A stretch of DNA of 64,000 nt from CAZMGT01 sp964565895 (GCA_964565895.1 CAZMGT010000009.1:1-64000), one strand, 5' to 3'; counted from the stretch's first letter, positions 16,921 to 25,541 are shown. Notes: generated by a model from the sequence alone, not told the origin. Numbers and translations: made by a program.

Positions 16921-17220
16921 TCAGCCAAGAAGCTCCTCGAGCTTGCACTGAACCTCGTCGTGCGACAGCCCAAGGACAAGCACGCGCTTTGCGCGCGAGC
17001 GCTCGCCAGCGACGATGCTCACCGCGGAGCGGCGCACGCCGAGCAGCTCCGCGAGAAAGGCGCACAGGGCGGCGTTTGCCGCGCCCCCTACCGGCGGCGC
17101 GCTCACGCGCACGCACAGCGCACCGTTTCTCTCCCCGGCAATTTCGTTCCTCTTTGCCCGCGGGACGACGCGCACGGCAAACTCCACGCCGCCCCCGCGC
17201 TCGCGCAGCTCGATCTCCAC
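16921..17220 (-). CDS. DUF167 (YggU/UPF0235) protein
   Basis: A 99-residue protein of the DUF167 family, with the conserved RVVPRAKRNEI, VSAPPVGGAANAAL and AGERSRAKRV segments. The family is small, cytosolic, widely conserved and of unknown function, often encoded near yggS, yggT and sepF. The GTG start lies 4 bases after the TAG of the CPBP gene, so the two are translated from one message. Confidence 0.9.
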   Translation of the reverse strand: MEIELRERGGGVEFAVRVVPRAKRNEIAGERNGALCVRVSAPPVGGAANAALCAFLAELLGVRRSAVSIVAGERSRAKRVLVLGLSHDEVQCKLEELLG

Positions 17221-17224
17221 TATG

Positions 17225-18706
17225 CTACAACCCCTTAAGCAGGACGATTACCGCAAGCTGCCCCCCGTTAAGCAGCCCGTGGGCGACCATCGCTGGAAAC
17301 AGCGACCCCGTGCGCTCGCGCAAATGGGCAAGCATGACCCCGATAACCACGAGCTGGGGAACCATGAACCAGTCCATGTGCAGCAGCGAAAAGAGCACCG
17401 CGGAGAGCACCGCCGCCCAGCCCGCGGACATGCGCGTGCGCAGCGCGCCGTATACGCAGCCGCGAAACAAAAGCTCCTCGAACACCGGCGCGACGAGCCC
17501 CACGAGGAGAAACAAAATAATGACCTCAACGGGGCTCTTTGCCCCCAAGATCACGGCCATTACGGGGTTTGTGGACACCCCGTCGTTGGGGAACAGCCGC
17601 GACATAACCACGCCGATGCCGGCGACGATGGGGTAGATGGCGACCAGGCCGCCCGCGCCCCAGAACACGGCACGCGCCCGGCCCACTGCCCGCAGGCCCA
17701 GCGCTCGCGCCGCCTCAACCGCCGGCCACACGGGGGCGAAAAGCACCGTGGCGCACACGGCGAACGCCGCGCAAAGGTAGGAAAAAGCCATTCCTAGAAC
17801 GACGGGCAAGCCGCCCTTCTCCCCGCCGAACAGCGCGGACCAAAACGCCGAGGCTGTCGCGGAGACGACGAGCATTAGCCCCGCGCCGGCGAGACCGTCG
17901 AGCACCGTCCAGGGAAAGGGCGCGCGCGGCGGCTGCGCCTCGGGCAAATGCTCGGGTAACGGGTCTTGCCAGTCGGGCTGGCGCGAGGCGGCCGCCTGCG
18001 CGCTGAGCCACACGAGGTAGCCCAACAGCAGCAGCGGCCCGAGCAAAAGCGCAGCGCCCGCAACCCCGAACACGACGCCCAAGCGGAGAAGGGCAACCGC
18101 TCCCTGCCGGCGCGCCGCGGCTTGCTCGGCCCGGGCAAGCTCGCTCTCGCCAGCAGAGGCGAACAGCAGCCGGCGCAGAGCGCTTGCCGCCCAGCGGGGC
18201 TCGCTGTCGCGCAGGATGCGCGCGGCGGCCAGTTGCGCGGCGGAGCTGGCGTTTGGAGCGAGGGCTTTGCGCAGGGGCTCGAGCCAGGGCGGCTTGGCCG
18301 CCGAATGAAAGTCGCTGAGGTAAGATCGCGCGGCTCCCAGGTCGCCCTCTAACGCGGCCAGCGCGGCGAGGCGCAGGCGAACCTCGGCTCCATCGCGCGA
18401 AAGCAGGCGCTTAAGCCGCTCCTGCGCCTGCTCGGCCAACTGCCGGGACGTGCCCCGTAGGGCGCCCTCGCCGAACAGGGGGAGGTAGGTGGCCGCGGCG
18501 GCGCACACGTCGGCATCGAGCAGCGCGGCGCGCGTGGAGATCTCGCGCTCGAGCTGCGCCGGCCGGCCGAACAGCGCGGCAAGCACCAGGGCCAACGCGC
18601 CGGCGGTGACGACAACCACCTTTGCCCTGGGGCCGAGCACCGTAGGCGACCAGGGGCGCGGCTCGGGCTCGGGCGGCACTGGCGCCGGAGGGGGAAGGTC
18701 GTTCAT
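17225..18706 (-). CDS. CPBP-family intramembrane metalloprotease with long N-terminal domain
   Basis: A 493-residue membrane protein whose last 120 residues form a CPBP (CAAX prenyl protease / Abi) domain: VFEELLFRGCVYGAL with the EExxxR glutamates, FSLLHMDW with a metal His, and MVAHGLLNGG with the third-motif His and Asn. One transmembrane helix near residues 28-47 leads into an alpha-helical, probably extracytoplasmic domain of about 150 residues (RERLKRLLSRDGAEVRLRLAA-type helices). Several helices follow before the catalytic core. Family members are usually 200-300 residues, so the extra N-terminal domain is unusual. Bacterial roles include bacteriocin self-immunity and protein maturation; none can be assigned here. 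It lies 51 bases after divIVA. Confidence 0.85.
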   Translation of the reverse strand: MNDLPPPAPVPPEPEPRPWSPTVLGPRAKVVVVTAGALALVLAALFGRPAQLEREISTRAALLDADVCAAAATYLPLFGEGALRGTSRQLAEQAQERLKRLLSRDGAEVRLRLAALAALEGDLGAARSYLSDFHSAAKPPWLEPLRKALAPNASSAAQLAAARILRDSEPRWAASALRRLLFASAGESELARAEQAAARRQGAVALLRLGVVFGVAGAALLLGPLLLLGYLVWLSAQAAASRQPDWQDPLPEHLPEAQPPRAPFPWTVLDGLAGAGLMLVVSATASAFWSALFGGEKGGLPVVLGMAFSYLCAAFAVCATVLFAPVWPAVEAARALGLRAVGRARAVFWGAGGLVAIYPIVAGIGVVMSRLFPNDGVSTNPVMAVILGAKSPVEVIILFLLVGLVAPVFEELLFRGCVYGALRTRMSAGWAAVLSAVLFSLLHMDWFMVPQLVVIGVMLAHLRERTGSLFPAMVAHGLLNGGQLAVIVLLKGL

Positions 18707-18757
18707 AGTGGGGGAAAGATTCGCCCGCGCGGGGCAGGGGCCTTCGCTGCGCCGCGA

Positions 18758-19462
18758 CTAGCCCGGCTCGCCGGCGGGGGCGTGCGTTTTGCGCAGCCAC
18801 GCCGGCGGAGCGGAGCGCTCGCCGTGGCCTTCTGCTGGGGGCTCGCCCGCGGGCTGCTCCGGCGGGGCGGAGGCTTGCTCTTCATCCTCGGGCGCGGGCG
18901 AGGGCCCGTGCGCGCCTTGCTCTGCGCGCTCTGCCGAGGGCTGGGCGGGCTGCTCGTCGGGTTGGGTTGCGCTATAGGCCTCGACCTTGCGCTGCTCCGC
19001 GGCGCGCAGCCGCGCGAGGTCCTCCTCTACTCGCTGGAGATAGCTGGAGAGCAGCGCGCGGAAGTCGAGCAAAAACGCCTCGCGCGCGTGCAACAGGTCG
19101 GCGATTTCGCGCTCGAGCTCGATGCGGTCCTGGCGCGCGCGACGGAGAATCTCGCGTGATTCGGCCTCGGCCTCGCGGACGACGGCGGCGGCCTCCTGCC
19201 GCGCCGCCTGGCGGATCTCCTCCGCCGTGCGCTGGGCAAGGACGAGGCTCTCGTTAAGGTTCTGCTCGATGCTGCGGTAGCGCTCGAGCTCGCGGGTGAG
19301 GGACTCGAGCTGCTCCTTTAGCCGCGCGTTTTCCAGAAGAAGCTCCTCGTAGTTGTCGACAATCTCCTGGCGAAACTCCTCGATCTCGCGCACGGAGTAG
19401 CCGGACAGGCGCGGCTTTTTGACAAACTGGCGCGACTCGATGTCCACGGCGCTCAGGCGCAT
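18758..19462 (-). CDS. DivIVA-like coiled-coil protein
   Basis: A 234-residue protein with the DivIVA N-terminal pattern, FVKKPRLSGYSVREIEEFRQE, a long coiled coil (about residues 30-165), and a Pro/Glu/Ala-rich disordered tail (QPSAERAEQ, PAEGHGERSAPP). DivIVA proteins bind curved membrane and organise division, pole growth or peptidoglycan synthesis. The N-terminal Phe-Lys-Lys-Pro surroundings suit membrane tethering. It sits 7 bases after proC, and its location after sepF and yggS matches the ylm-divIVA cluster of Gram-positive relatives. Confidence 0.88.
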   Translation of the reverse strand: MRLSAVDIESRQFVKKPRLSGYSVREIEEFRQEIVDNYEELLLENARLKEQLESLTRELERYRSIEQNLNESLVLAQRTAEEIRQAARQEAAAVVREAEAESREILRRARQDRIELEREIADLLHAREAFLLDFRALLSSYLQRVEEDLARLRAAEQRKVEAYSATQPDEQPAQPSAERAEQGAHGPSPAPEDEEQASAPPEQPAGEPPAEGHGERSAPPAWLRKTHAPAGEPG

Positions 19463-19469
19463 GGCACGC

Positions 19470-20282
19470 TCAGCTCCCCAGTTGTCGTGATCTTCGGGCA
19501 GCGGCGGAGACGGCGTCGATCACCGCGCCGCGAAATCCGCGGCCCTCCAGCGTGGCCAGGGCCTCGATCGTCGTCCCCCCGGGCGAGCACACGCTGTCCT
19601 TGAGCTGCGCGGGGTGTTTGCCCAACGTGCGAACCATTTCGCCCGCGCCGACTAGAGTTTGCGCGGCGAGGGCCAGGGCAAGGTCGCGCGGCAGCCCCTC
19701 GCGCACCCCGCCATCGGCCAGGGCTTCGATAAACAAAAAGGCATAGGCCAAGCCGCTGCCGGAAAGCCCGGTGACGGCGTCTATCTGCGCTTCCTCGACC
19801 TCGAACGCCGCCCCCGCGGCGCGGAAGATCTCCAGCGCGAGGCGCATTTGGGCGCGGCTCACGTGCCGCCCCGGGGCGAGCGCGGAGGCCGCCTGGCCCA
19901 CGGTGGAGGCGATGTTGGGCATTGCCCGAACAACGGCGCTTTGGGCAGGGAGGAGAGCCTCGATCCTCTCCGTGCTCACCCCCGCGGCCACGGAGATAAA
20001 CAGCTCGTTGCCGGAAACCAGCCCCTCGAACTGGCGCAGGCAGGGCTCTACCTGGTGGGGCTTTACGCAAATGAGGACAACATCGGCCCCGGCCAGGCAC
20101 TCCTCGAGCGCGGCGCACACGCGCACACCCGTCTGCCGGCCGAGGGCGCGGGCCACGGCCCTGCGCACGTCGAAGGCGCGCACCGAAGCGGGGGAAACAT
20201 CGGGGTGCGCGGCCAACGCGCGGACCAAGCTTCCCCCCATTGCCCCAACGCCGACGACGGCGATCTCTTTGTCGCCAAGCAT
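19470..20282 (-). CDS. proC: Pyrroline-5-carboxylate reductase
   Basis: A 270-residue NAD(P)H-dependent enzyme for the last step of proline synthesis. The Rossmann motif is VVGVGAMGGSL near residue 9, followed by VKPHQV and the family signature in the C-terminal dimer domain, SPGGTTIEALATLEGRGF. Its ATG overlaps the sepF stop by one base (TGATG), so it is translationally coupled. proC inside a ylm-like division cluster is common in actinobacteria, firmicutes and related lineages. Confidence 0.96.
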   Translation of the reverse strand: MLGDKEIAVVGVGAMGGSLVRALAAHPDVSPASVRAFDVRRAVARALGRQTGVRVCAALEECLAGADVVLICVKPHQVEPCLRQFEGLVSGNELFISVAAGVSTERIEALLPAQSAVVRAMPNIASTVGQAASALAPGRHVSRAQMRLALEIFRAAGAAFEVEEAQIDAVTGLSGSGLAYAFLFIEALADGGVREGLPRDLALALAAQTLVGAGEMVRTLGKHPAQLKDSVCSPGGTTIEALATLEGRGFRGAVIDAVSAAARRSRQLGS

Positions 20283-20692
20283 CAGTCGCTTCCTTCGTCC
20301 CTGAGCAATATTCCGCCGCTGGAGATAAACGCCCGCTCCTCAACGTTAATCCGCTGGTCGGGCGGGGTGAACAGATATATCCCGTTGCCAATGCGCTCGG
20401 TGAACCCGTCCATGGCAAAGCACACGCCGGAGAGGAAATCGATGATCCGCTGGGCCTCGAATTGGTCGGCCCGCTCGAGATTGACGATTAGCGCCCGGCG
20501 CTGTTTGAGATATTGCGCGGCGTCCTCGGCCTGCTCTAAGGTTATCGGGCGGCGGAAGACGATCTCCGAGGTCGGCTCCTCCTCATAGGTGTCCTCGGCA
20601 AACGCCTCGTCTTCGGCGGCGACGAGCGGGTCGTTAACGCCCACGTCAAACGGCGTGTAGCTTTTCACGCGCTCCCAGAACCTGCCGGGCAT
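20282..20692 (-). CDS. sepF: Cell division protein SepF
   Basis: A 136-residue protein that binds FtsZ and anchors the Z-ring to the membrane. The C-terminal SepF core is typical: EIVFRRPITLEQAEDAAQYL, ALIVNLERADQFEAQRIIDF, SGVCFAMDG and GNGIYLFTPP. The N-terminal MPGRFWERVK helix is a likely amphipathic membrane anchor, which favours the ATG at 20692 behind GAGAGGTGA; a TTG at 20731 gives a 13-residue extension. The gene overlaps proC by one base and follows yggS by 44 bases. Confidence 0.95.
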   Translation of the reverse strand: MPGRFWERVKSYTPFDVGVNDPLVAAEDEAFAEDTYEEEPTSEIVFRRPITLEQAEDAAQYLKQRRALIVNLERADQFEAQRIIDFLSGVCFAMDGFTERIGNGIYLFTPPDQRINVEERAFISSGGILLRDEGSD

Positions 20693-20736
20693 ATCGCGGT
20701 CACCTCTCACCTCGCGCTGGGCGAGGAGCAATGGCC

Positions 20737-21429
20737 TTAGCTCGGTCGGGGGCCAAAAATGGCCTGCCCGACGCGAATCATCGTCGCCCCCTCTTCAATG
20801 GCCACCTCGAAGTCGCTGGTCATCCCCATGGACAGGTGATCCATTCGTACCCCATCCAGCCCCATCCTCTGCAGCTTCTCGGCCAGGGCGCGGGTTTGGG
20901 CGAAGATCGGGCGCACCTCCTCCGGGTCTTCCACGAGGGGGGCCATGGTCATCAGGCCGCAGATCTCCAGCCCCTCGAGCGCGGCGAGCTCGGGCAGCAC
21001 CTGGGGCAGCTCCTCCGGGGCAAAGCCGAACTTCGTCTGCTCGCCGGAGACGTTGACCTCGATCAGCGCGCGCTGCCGCTTGCCCTGGGCGAGCGCCCGC
21101 TTAGACACCTCGCGCGCCAGGCGCACGCTGTCGATGGAATGGATCCACTGCGCCATGCCCACCGCGGCCTTCGCCTTGTTGCGCTGTAGGTGGCCGATAA
21201 AGTGCCACGTGGCACGCGGGCCGATGGCCTGATATTTGCGCTGCATTTCCTGGACGAAGTTCTCCGCTATGTTCGCGACCCCCGCGGCCAGTACCTCCTC
21301 GATTTCCGCCACGGTGCGCGTTTTAGTGACAGCGACCAACAACACATCCTCGCGGCGGCGGCCGGAGCGCTCACACGCCGCGCAAATGCGCTCCTCCAGC
21401 CGCGCCAGGCGCTCTTTTATCTCGGACAT
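20737..21429 (-). CDS. yggS: YggS-family PLP homeostasis protein
   Basis: A 230-residue single-domain PLP protein (PLPHP) shaped like the N-terminal domain of alanine racemase. Visible landmarks are the PLP Lys in LLVAVTKTRTV, ENFVQEMQRKY, WHFIGHLQRNK, LMTMAP and SMGMTSDF near the phosphate site. It buffers pyridoxal phosphate and affects amino acid and keto acid balance; it is usually not an enzyme. The neighbourhood with sepF and proC is the conserved one. The ATG at 21429 begins MSEIKERLA; the frame continues 12 codons upstream without similarity. Confidence 0.94.
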   Translation of the reverse strand: MSEIKERLARLEERICAACERSGRRREDVLLVAVTKTRTVAEIEEVLAAGVANIAENFVQEMQRKYQAIGPRATWHFIGHLQRNKAKAAVGMAQWIHSIDSVRLAREVSKRALAQGKRQRALIEVNVSGEQTKFGFAPEELPQVLPELAALEGLEICGLMTMAPLVEDPEEVRPIFAQTRALAEKLQRMGLDGVRMDHLSMGMTSDFEVAIEEGATMIRVGQAIFGPRPS

Positions 21430-21611
21430 TGTCCCCGGCCCCCTGTCCCCGTAGTTGTGCTCCAATTACCACCGCGCCAGCGCCCAGTCAACAGGGCCGG
21501 AGGACAGGCAAACGGATAACGCCGAGGTTTTGCGCGCGGTTCAGCGGGCGTGGGGGGCGGTGCGAAAAAGGCGCGCCTGGGCGACAACGACGCGCAGGGT
21601 TTGGGCAAACG

Positions 21612-23222
21612 CTAAGGGGTGGCCGCTGTCGTGGGGATGGGCTGGTCGGCGTTAAGCCTAATCGTCCGGCGGGGCAACTGCTCGGTAACGGGGACGTCGA
21701 ACTCCTTGCCCGCCCCGCGGAGGATGTAGCGCCCGAACTTGAGGTTGTCGAACACGGCGCGATAGCCCTGGCCGCGGATATAGCGCAGCTCCTGCTCCAG
21801 CGTCTCCCCGCCGCCCTGGAGGGTAAGGGTCACCGTGGCCGGTGTGTCGTGGATGACAATGATTTTTCCCTGCGCCTGGGGCTCGCTTGCCCGGCGCGGC
21901 GGGGGAACGGTTCCCAGCTTTAGCTTAAACCGCGTGGGCAGGGGCTTGGGCTCCTCGGCCTCTGGGTCGCGGTTTAGGCGCACGCGGAAGATGACATCGA
22001 GATAGGTCTTCCCCTCAAGCTCGCTAACCACCGCTTGCACGGGCGTTTCGATGTCGCTTTGCAGGGGCTGCCAACCCTGCTCGCTGTCCTCGTAGCTGGC
22101 GACTTCGATCGTGCATCGGTCGGGCGGGGGCGCCTGCTTGTCGAACCAGCACCACACGGGGACCTCAACGGTTTCCACGGCGCCAGCGCGTTCGGCGCGA
22201 TGGGCCATGGCGCGGCCGACGAGCCGCCCCACGCCCCAAAGGATGAGCACGGCGACGATGGTTACCACGACGCCGAGGAGGAAGGCGACGACCTGGCCGC
22301 TGGCCTCGGCGGCTCTGTCGCGCACGGCCGCCGTCGCCGGCCCGCGGCCCAGGGTGGGGGCGCGCTCGCGCTGGACGGGGGGCGAGGGCGCGGGGGCCTC
22401 CTTCGCCTCTTCCGGCCGCTCCCCCGCAGGCGCGGCCGCCGCCTCGCGCGCCACGCGCTCGCCGAAGTGGCAGACGACCACGCCGATGTTCCCCGAGCCG
22501 CCGTGCTCGTTTGCCGCGCGAATGAGCCGGTCCACGGCGATCGCCGGGCTGGCCGAGTCGCGCACAATGCGCTCGATCTCCCCATCGGTAATCTCGCGCC
22601 ACAGGCCGTCCGTGCACAGCAAAAGCACGTCCCCATCGTGCAGCTCAACGGTTTTTAGATCAACGCGCACGGCGTCGGTAATACAGCCCACGCCGTTGCT
22701 GGGGACGATCTCCCCGGACTCGTCGGTGGTCTCGTGGTCTTCGGTAAGCTTAGTAATGCCCCCGCCCGCGGGGAGGAGATAGGCTCGGCTGTCGCCGGCG
22801 TGGACGATTTTCGCCTCGTTGCCGGCGATCACCGCGGCGGTTAGCGTGGTGCCCATTCCCGCGATGTTTTCGTTATTTTCGGCAAACGATTTAAGCGTCT
22901 GGTCAATGCGCTCGAAGACATAGCGGAGGAAGCTATCGAGGTCGTCGATTCCCGGGATGCCGGACTCTCCGCGGCGGGCGTAATATTCCACCCCTTCTTC
23001 GAGCATATTAATCGCCTGGGCGCTGGCCACCTTGCCCCCCTTGCGCTGGCTTACGCCATCGGCCACGGCATAAAGCGCGCGCACCCCCGCGGCGTCGGCC
23101 AGGTCGCGAAACCGCGCCAGGAAGACGGTGTCCTCGTCGGGCAGCCCCGCAGCGCGCCGCGCCTCCCCGACATCGGTGCGCCCGGCGGCGTCCATCCGCA
23201 ACACGCGCTGTTGGTCGTCCAT
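21612..23222 (-). CDS. Membrane-anchored PP2C-family phosphatase with periplasmic tail
   Basis: A 536-residue protein. Residues about 25-255 form a PP2C/SpoIIE-type domain with metal Asp55 in VADGVS, GMGTTLTAA, GDSRAYLL (about 143-150) and Asp205 in CTDGLW. The final motif, normally with an Asp-Asn pair, reads GGSGNIGVVV (Gly244-Asn245), so one metal ligand seems lost. A Pro/Ala linker and a transmembrane helix (VAFLLGVVVTIVAVLILW) follow. The C-terminal 190 residues are outside the membrane; their last part resembles a PEGA-like beta domain. It would dephosphorylate Ser/Thr proteins if active. It heads the yggS-sepF-proC-divIVA cluster at a 182-base distance, but no kinase gene is adjacent. 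ATG 23222 follows GGGGAGG. Confidence 0.88.
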   Translation of the reverse strand: MDDQQRVLRMDAAGRTDVGEARRAAGLPDEDTVFLARFRDLADAAGVRALYAVADGVSQRKGGKVASAQAINMLEEGVEYYARRGESGIPGIDDLDSFLRYVFERIDQTLKSFAENNENIAGMGTTLTAAVIAGNEAKIVHAGDSRAYLLPAGGGITKLTEDHETTDESGEIVPSNGVGCITDAVRVDLKTVELHDGDVLLLCTDGLWREITDGEIERIVRDSASPAIAVDRLIRAANEHGGSGNIGVVVCHFGERVAREAAAAPAGERPEEAKEAPAPSPPVQRERAPTLGRGPATAAVRDRAAEASGQVVAFLLGVVVTIVAVLILWGVGRLVGRAMAHRAERAGAVETVEVPVWCWFDKQAPPPDRCTIEVASYEDSEQGWQPLQSDIETPVQAVVSELEGKTYLDVIFRVRLNRDPEAEEPKPLPTRFKLKLGTVPPPRRASEPQAQGKIIVIHDTPATVTLTLQGGGETLEQELRYIRGQGYRAVFDNLKFGRYILRGAGKEFDVPVTEQLPRRTIRLNADQPIPTTAATP

Positions 23223-23337
23223 GGCCTGCGATGCCTCCCCGGCGGGTGGTCCGGCCCACGCCACGGTTTATCTTCTTTTCACGCCGCCCAGGAACCTTTT
23301 CCTTCCCCGGCGTCGCCCCGCGCGGCGAGCGCCAGGC

Positions 23338-23373
23338 AAAAATAAAACCCGGAGCATACTAAGCGCTCCGGGT
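23338..23373 (-). terminator. Intrinsic terminator after the BsuPI-domain gene
   Basis: On the minus strand the perfect 9-bp stem ACCCGGAGC / GCTCCGGGT (23365-23373 with 23347-23355) is followed by TTTTATTTTT. It lies 27 bases after the stop of the gene at 23400-24311. Confidence 0.88.
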
Positions 23374-23399
23374 CGGTTTAGGCAAACGCTCGCGCGGTG

Positions 23400-24311
23400 C
23401 TATTGCCCCTGCTTGCCCGCGCGCAGGGCCTCGAGCACCTCCGGCGGATAGCCCGCCTCGACCGTTATCGGATACGTCCAAATGCGCGCGCTAATTATCC
23501 CTTGCACCTGATATTTGCCCAGCGGGACAGGGTTGCCCTCGTTGTCCACCTGGGGCCAATACTCCACATATACGCGCGAGTTGTCCGGGGGCAAAAGCAG
23601 GCGATCGCTCTTCTCCAGCTCCGGCCGCGGCTGAACAACCTCGCGGCCGATCCCCTGGAGCGCACCCGCGTGGCGCGACCAGCGCCAAACCTCAACGCCG
23701 TCGCGGCTGACGACAAGGTCGTGCGTAAACCCCGCGGGATACATCAGCTCGAGCGCGCGGCCCGTGTCGTTTTTCAAGATAATGCGAAAGCCGATCGCTC
23801 CGTCGCGCCAGGCGTCCGGGGGGAGGACCTCGAGCGAGCAATATGCCCCGCGGTCGCCGCGGCGCTTGGTGATTAGCTCCGGCTCGATATAGGGCACGCC
23901 GGAGTCAGCCACGCGCACCGTCCCGCGAACAACAACGCGTACCTTTAGCGTATACTCGGGGTGCAGGCTAACGCCCACCTCAACTTCCGGCCGATTGGCG
24001 ACGTAGACCTCCCCCGTTTCGTCGCCGAGGATCCAGTCCGTGGCCAAGCGGGGAGCGAGGCCGCGCAGGGGCGAGAAGCGGCCGGGCTTTGTCCCGCGAT
24101 ATTCGCCGGCGAGCTCCACGCGCTTGCCGGCAAACTGCGCGGGGGCGGCAAGGATGGCGCCGGCCTTCGCCGGCGTCCACGGGCCGACCACGGCGCCGGG
24201 GATCTCCTCCGCAGTAAGCCCCTCGGTGGGCGAAGTGCCGCGCTGCTCCGCGGCGCAGGCGAGGGCGGGCAAGGCAAAGAGCACAACGCAGGCCAGGGCA
24301 GCGGTTCGCAC
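23400..24311 (-). CDS. Secreted protein with BsuPI-like domain
   Basis: A 303-residue protein with a Sec signal (LACVVLFALPALACA). The central part (about 30-150) looks like a tRNA/OB-type or unknown beta domain with KRVELAGEYRGTKPG and RVVVRGTVRVADSGVPYIE. The C-terminal half carries a BsuPI (intracellular proteinase inhibitor) beta-sandwich: GFRIILKNDTGRALELMYP, DLVVSRDGVEVWRWS, ending with LGKYQVQGII. Family members are often protein-inhibitor-like or cell-surface adhesive modules. The GTG start follows GGAGGTGA by 5 bases. It is a single-gene unit with its own promoter and terminator. Confidence 0.82.
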   Translation of the reverse strand: MRTAALACVVLFALPALACAAEQRGTSPTEGLTAEEIPGAVVGPWTPAKAGAILAAPAQFAGKRVELAGEYRGTKPGRFSPLRGLAPRLATDWILGDETGEVYVANRPEVEVGVSLHPEYTLKVRVVVRGTVRVADSGVPYIEPELITKRRGDRGAYCSLEVLPPDAWRDGAIGFRIILKNDTGRALELMYPAGFTHDLVVSRDGVEVWRWSRHAGALQGIGREVVQPRPELEKSDRLLLPPDNSRVYVEYWPQVDNEGNPVPLGKYQVQGIISARIWTYPITVEAGYPPEVLEALRAGKQGQ

Positions 24312-24358
24312 GGCGGCTCACCTCCGCGGGCCGGGCGCAAGCAAACCCGCCCGGCCGG

Positions 24359-24388
24359 AGCATACGGGTCGCAGGCCGATCTTGTCAA
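24359..24388 (-). promoter_or_regulatory. Sigma70-type promoter for the BsuPI-domain gene
   Basis: On the minus strand, TTGACA (24383-24388) and TATGCT (24359-24364) are separated by 18 bases. The start would be near 24352, some 40 bases before the GTG. Confidence 0.65.
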
Positions 24389-24408
24389 GCGAAGTGCTGT
24401 TTGACAAG
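24381..24408. promoter_or_regulatory. Inverted repeat covering the minus-35 box
   Basis: CTTGTCAA (24381-24388) and TTGACAAG (24401-24408) form a perfect 8-base inverted repeat with a 12-base gap. The left arm contains the leftward minus-35 box; the right arm is a TTGACA for the opposite strand, which points to mrp but lacks a matching minus-10. It could be an operator for a dimeric regulator or back-to-back promoter elements. Confidence 0.4.
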
Positions 24409-24522
24409 TTTAAGATCCGTCGCCTGAGCGAAAATGTTCACCACAAATCGCCCCTCCGCGGAACCCCCGCCCCGCGGCGCGTGTATACTTCTACGGGAAA
24501 TCGCTCGCTGATGGAGGTCGCT

Positions 24523-25428
24523 ATGGCTCAACCACGCGATTGCCAGAGCTGCTCCGAGGGAAACTGCCCGGCAAAACAAAGGCGCGACGACGAGTCGAGC
24601 CAAGAGTTTCAGGAACGCCAGCAGCTCATGCGCCGCATGTGCCAGATCGCCCACAAAATCCTCATCCTCTCCGGAAAGGGCGGGGTGGGGAAAAGCACCG
24701 TTGCCGTAAACCTCGCCGTCTCCCTGGCCATGCAGAAAAAGCGCGTGGGCCTGCTGGACATCGATGTCCATGGCCCAAGCATCCCCACGCTTCTCGGCGT
24801 GCACGGGGTTATCCCCGTGGGGACCGAGGAGGCCCTCCTCCCCGTGGAGGTCGGCCCGTTAAAGGTCATGTCCATCGGCTTTCTTCTGCGCAGCTCCGAC
24901 GACGCCGTCATTTGGCGCGGGCCGCTTAAGCATGGGGTGATTAAGCAGTTTCTCAAGGACGTGGAGTGGGGCGAGCTGGACTATCTTATCGTGGACTCCC
25001 CGCCCGGCACGGGCGACGAGCCCCTGTCTATCGCCCAGCTCATCCCCCAGGCCGACGGCGCGGTCGTGGTAACTACCCCACAGGAGCTGTCCGTCGCCGA
25101 TGTGCGCAAGTGCGTTACGTTCTGCCGCAAGGTGGGGCTGAACGTGCTCGGCGTGGTGGAGAACATGTCTGGGTTCGTCTGCCCCAACTGCGGCGCGCAT
25201 ACCGATATTTTCAAAACCAAGGGCGGGGAGAAAATGGCGCGGGCGATGGGCGTGCCGTTCCTCGGCGCGATTCCCATCGACCCCGAGGTGGTCGCCGCAT
25301 CGGACGAGGGCCGGCCGTTCGTGCAGCACTACGCGCAGTCGGCTACGGCGAAGGCGTTTGAGGAGATCGTTTCCGCGATTTTGGGGATGACGGAGACAAA
25401 TGAGCCCTCGCCCTCGGCGGCGGGCTAG
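24523..25428 (+). CDS. Mrp/NBP35-family ATP-binding iron-sulfur carrier
   Basis: A 301-residue P-loop NTPase that carries or inserts Fe-S clusters. The deviant Walker A is GKGGVGKST (about 51-59), followed by LLDIDVHGPSIP, VDSPPGTGDEPL and the C-terminal CPNCG pair used to hold a bridging cluster. The N terminus has three cysteines in DCQSCSEGNC, partly like the Nbp35 N-terminal cluster but with only C-x2-C-x4-C; the DUF59 domain of Mrp is absent. The ATG at 24523 follows GGAGG by 6 bases; another ATG lies at 24511. A TATACT at 24484 is a possible minus-10. It may serve the iron-sulfur dehydratase system further on; this is inference. Confidence 0.93.
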   Translation: MAQPRDCQSCSEGNCPAKQRRDDESSQEFQERQQLMRRMCQIAHKILILSGKGGVGKSTVAVNLAVSLAMQKKRVGLLDIDVHGPSIPTLLGVHGVIPVGTEEALLPVEVGPLKVMSIGFLLRSSDDAVIWRGPLKHGVIKQFLKDVEWGELDYLIVDSPPGTGDEPLSIAQLIPQADGAVVVTTPQELSVADVRKCVTFCRKVGLNVLGVVENMSGFVCPNCGAHTDIFKTKGGEKMARAMGVPFLGAIPIDPEVVAASDEGRPFVQHYAQSATAKAFEEIVSAILGMTETNEPSPSAAG

Positions 25429-25506
25429 CATGGCTCGCGCGCAAGGCGCGGAAGTGCGCGTGCGGCTTCTGCCGCAGCCTTTTCGCCATGGCGCTCGCCC
25501 GCGTGC

Positions 25507-25541
25507 AAAGCCCGGGGTGGGTGCTACTTGCCCGGGCTTTT
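25507..25541. terminator. Bidirectional hairpin terminator between mrp and the MATE gene
   Basis: AAAGCCCGGG (25507-25516) pairs with CCCGGGCTTT (25531-25540). The rightward side continues with T after the stem, ending mrp transcription about 80 bases after its stop; the leftward side ends in CTTTGC. The stop codon of the MATE gene lies in the loop. Confidence 0.7.
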
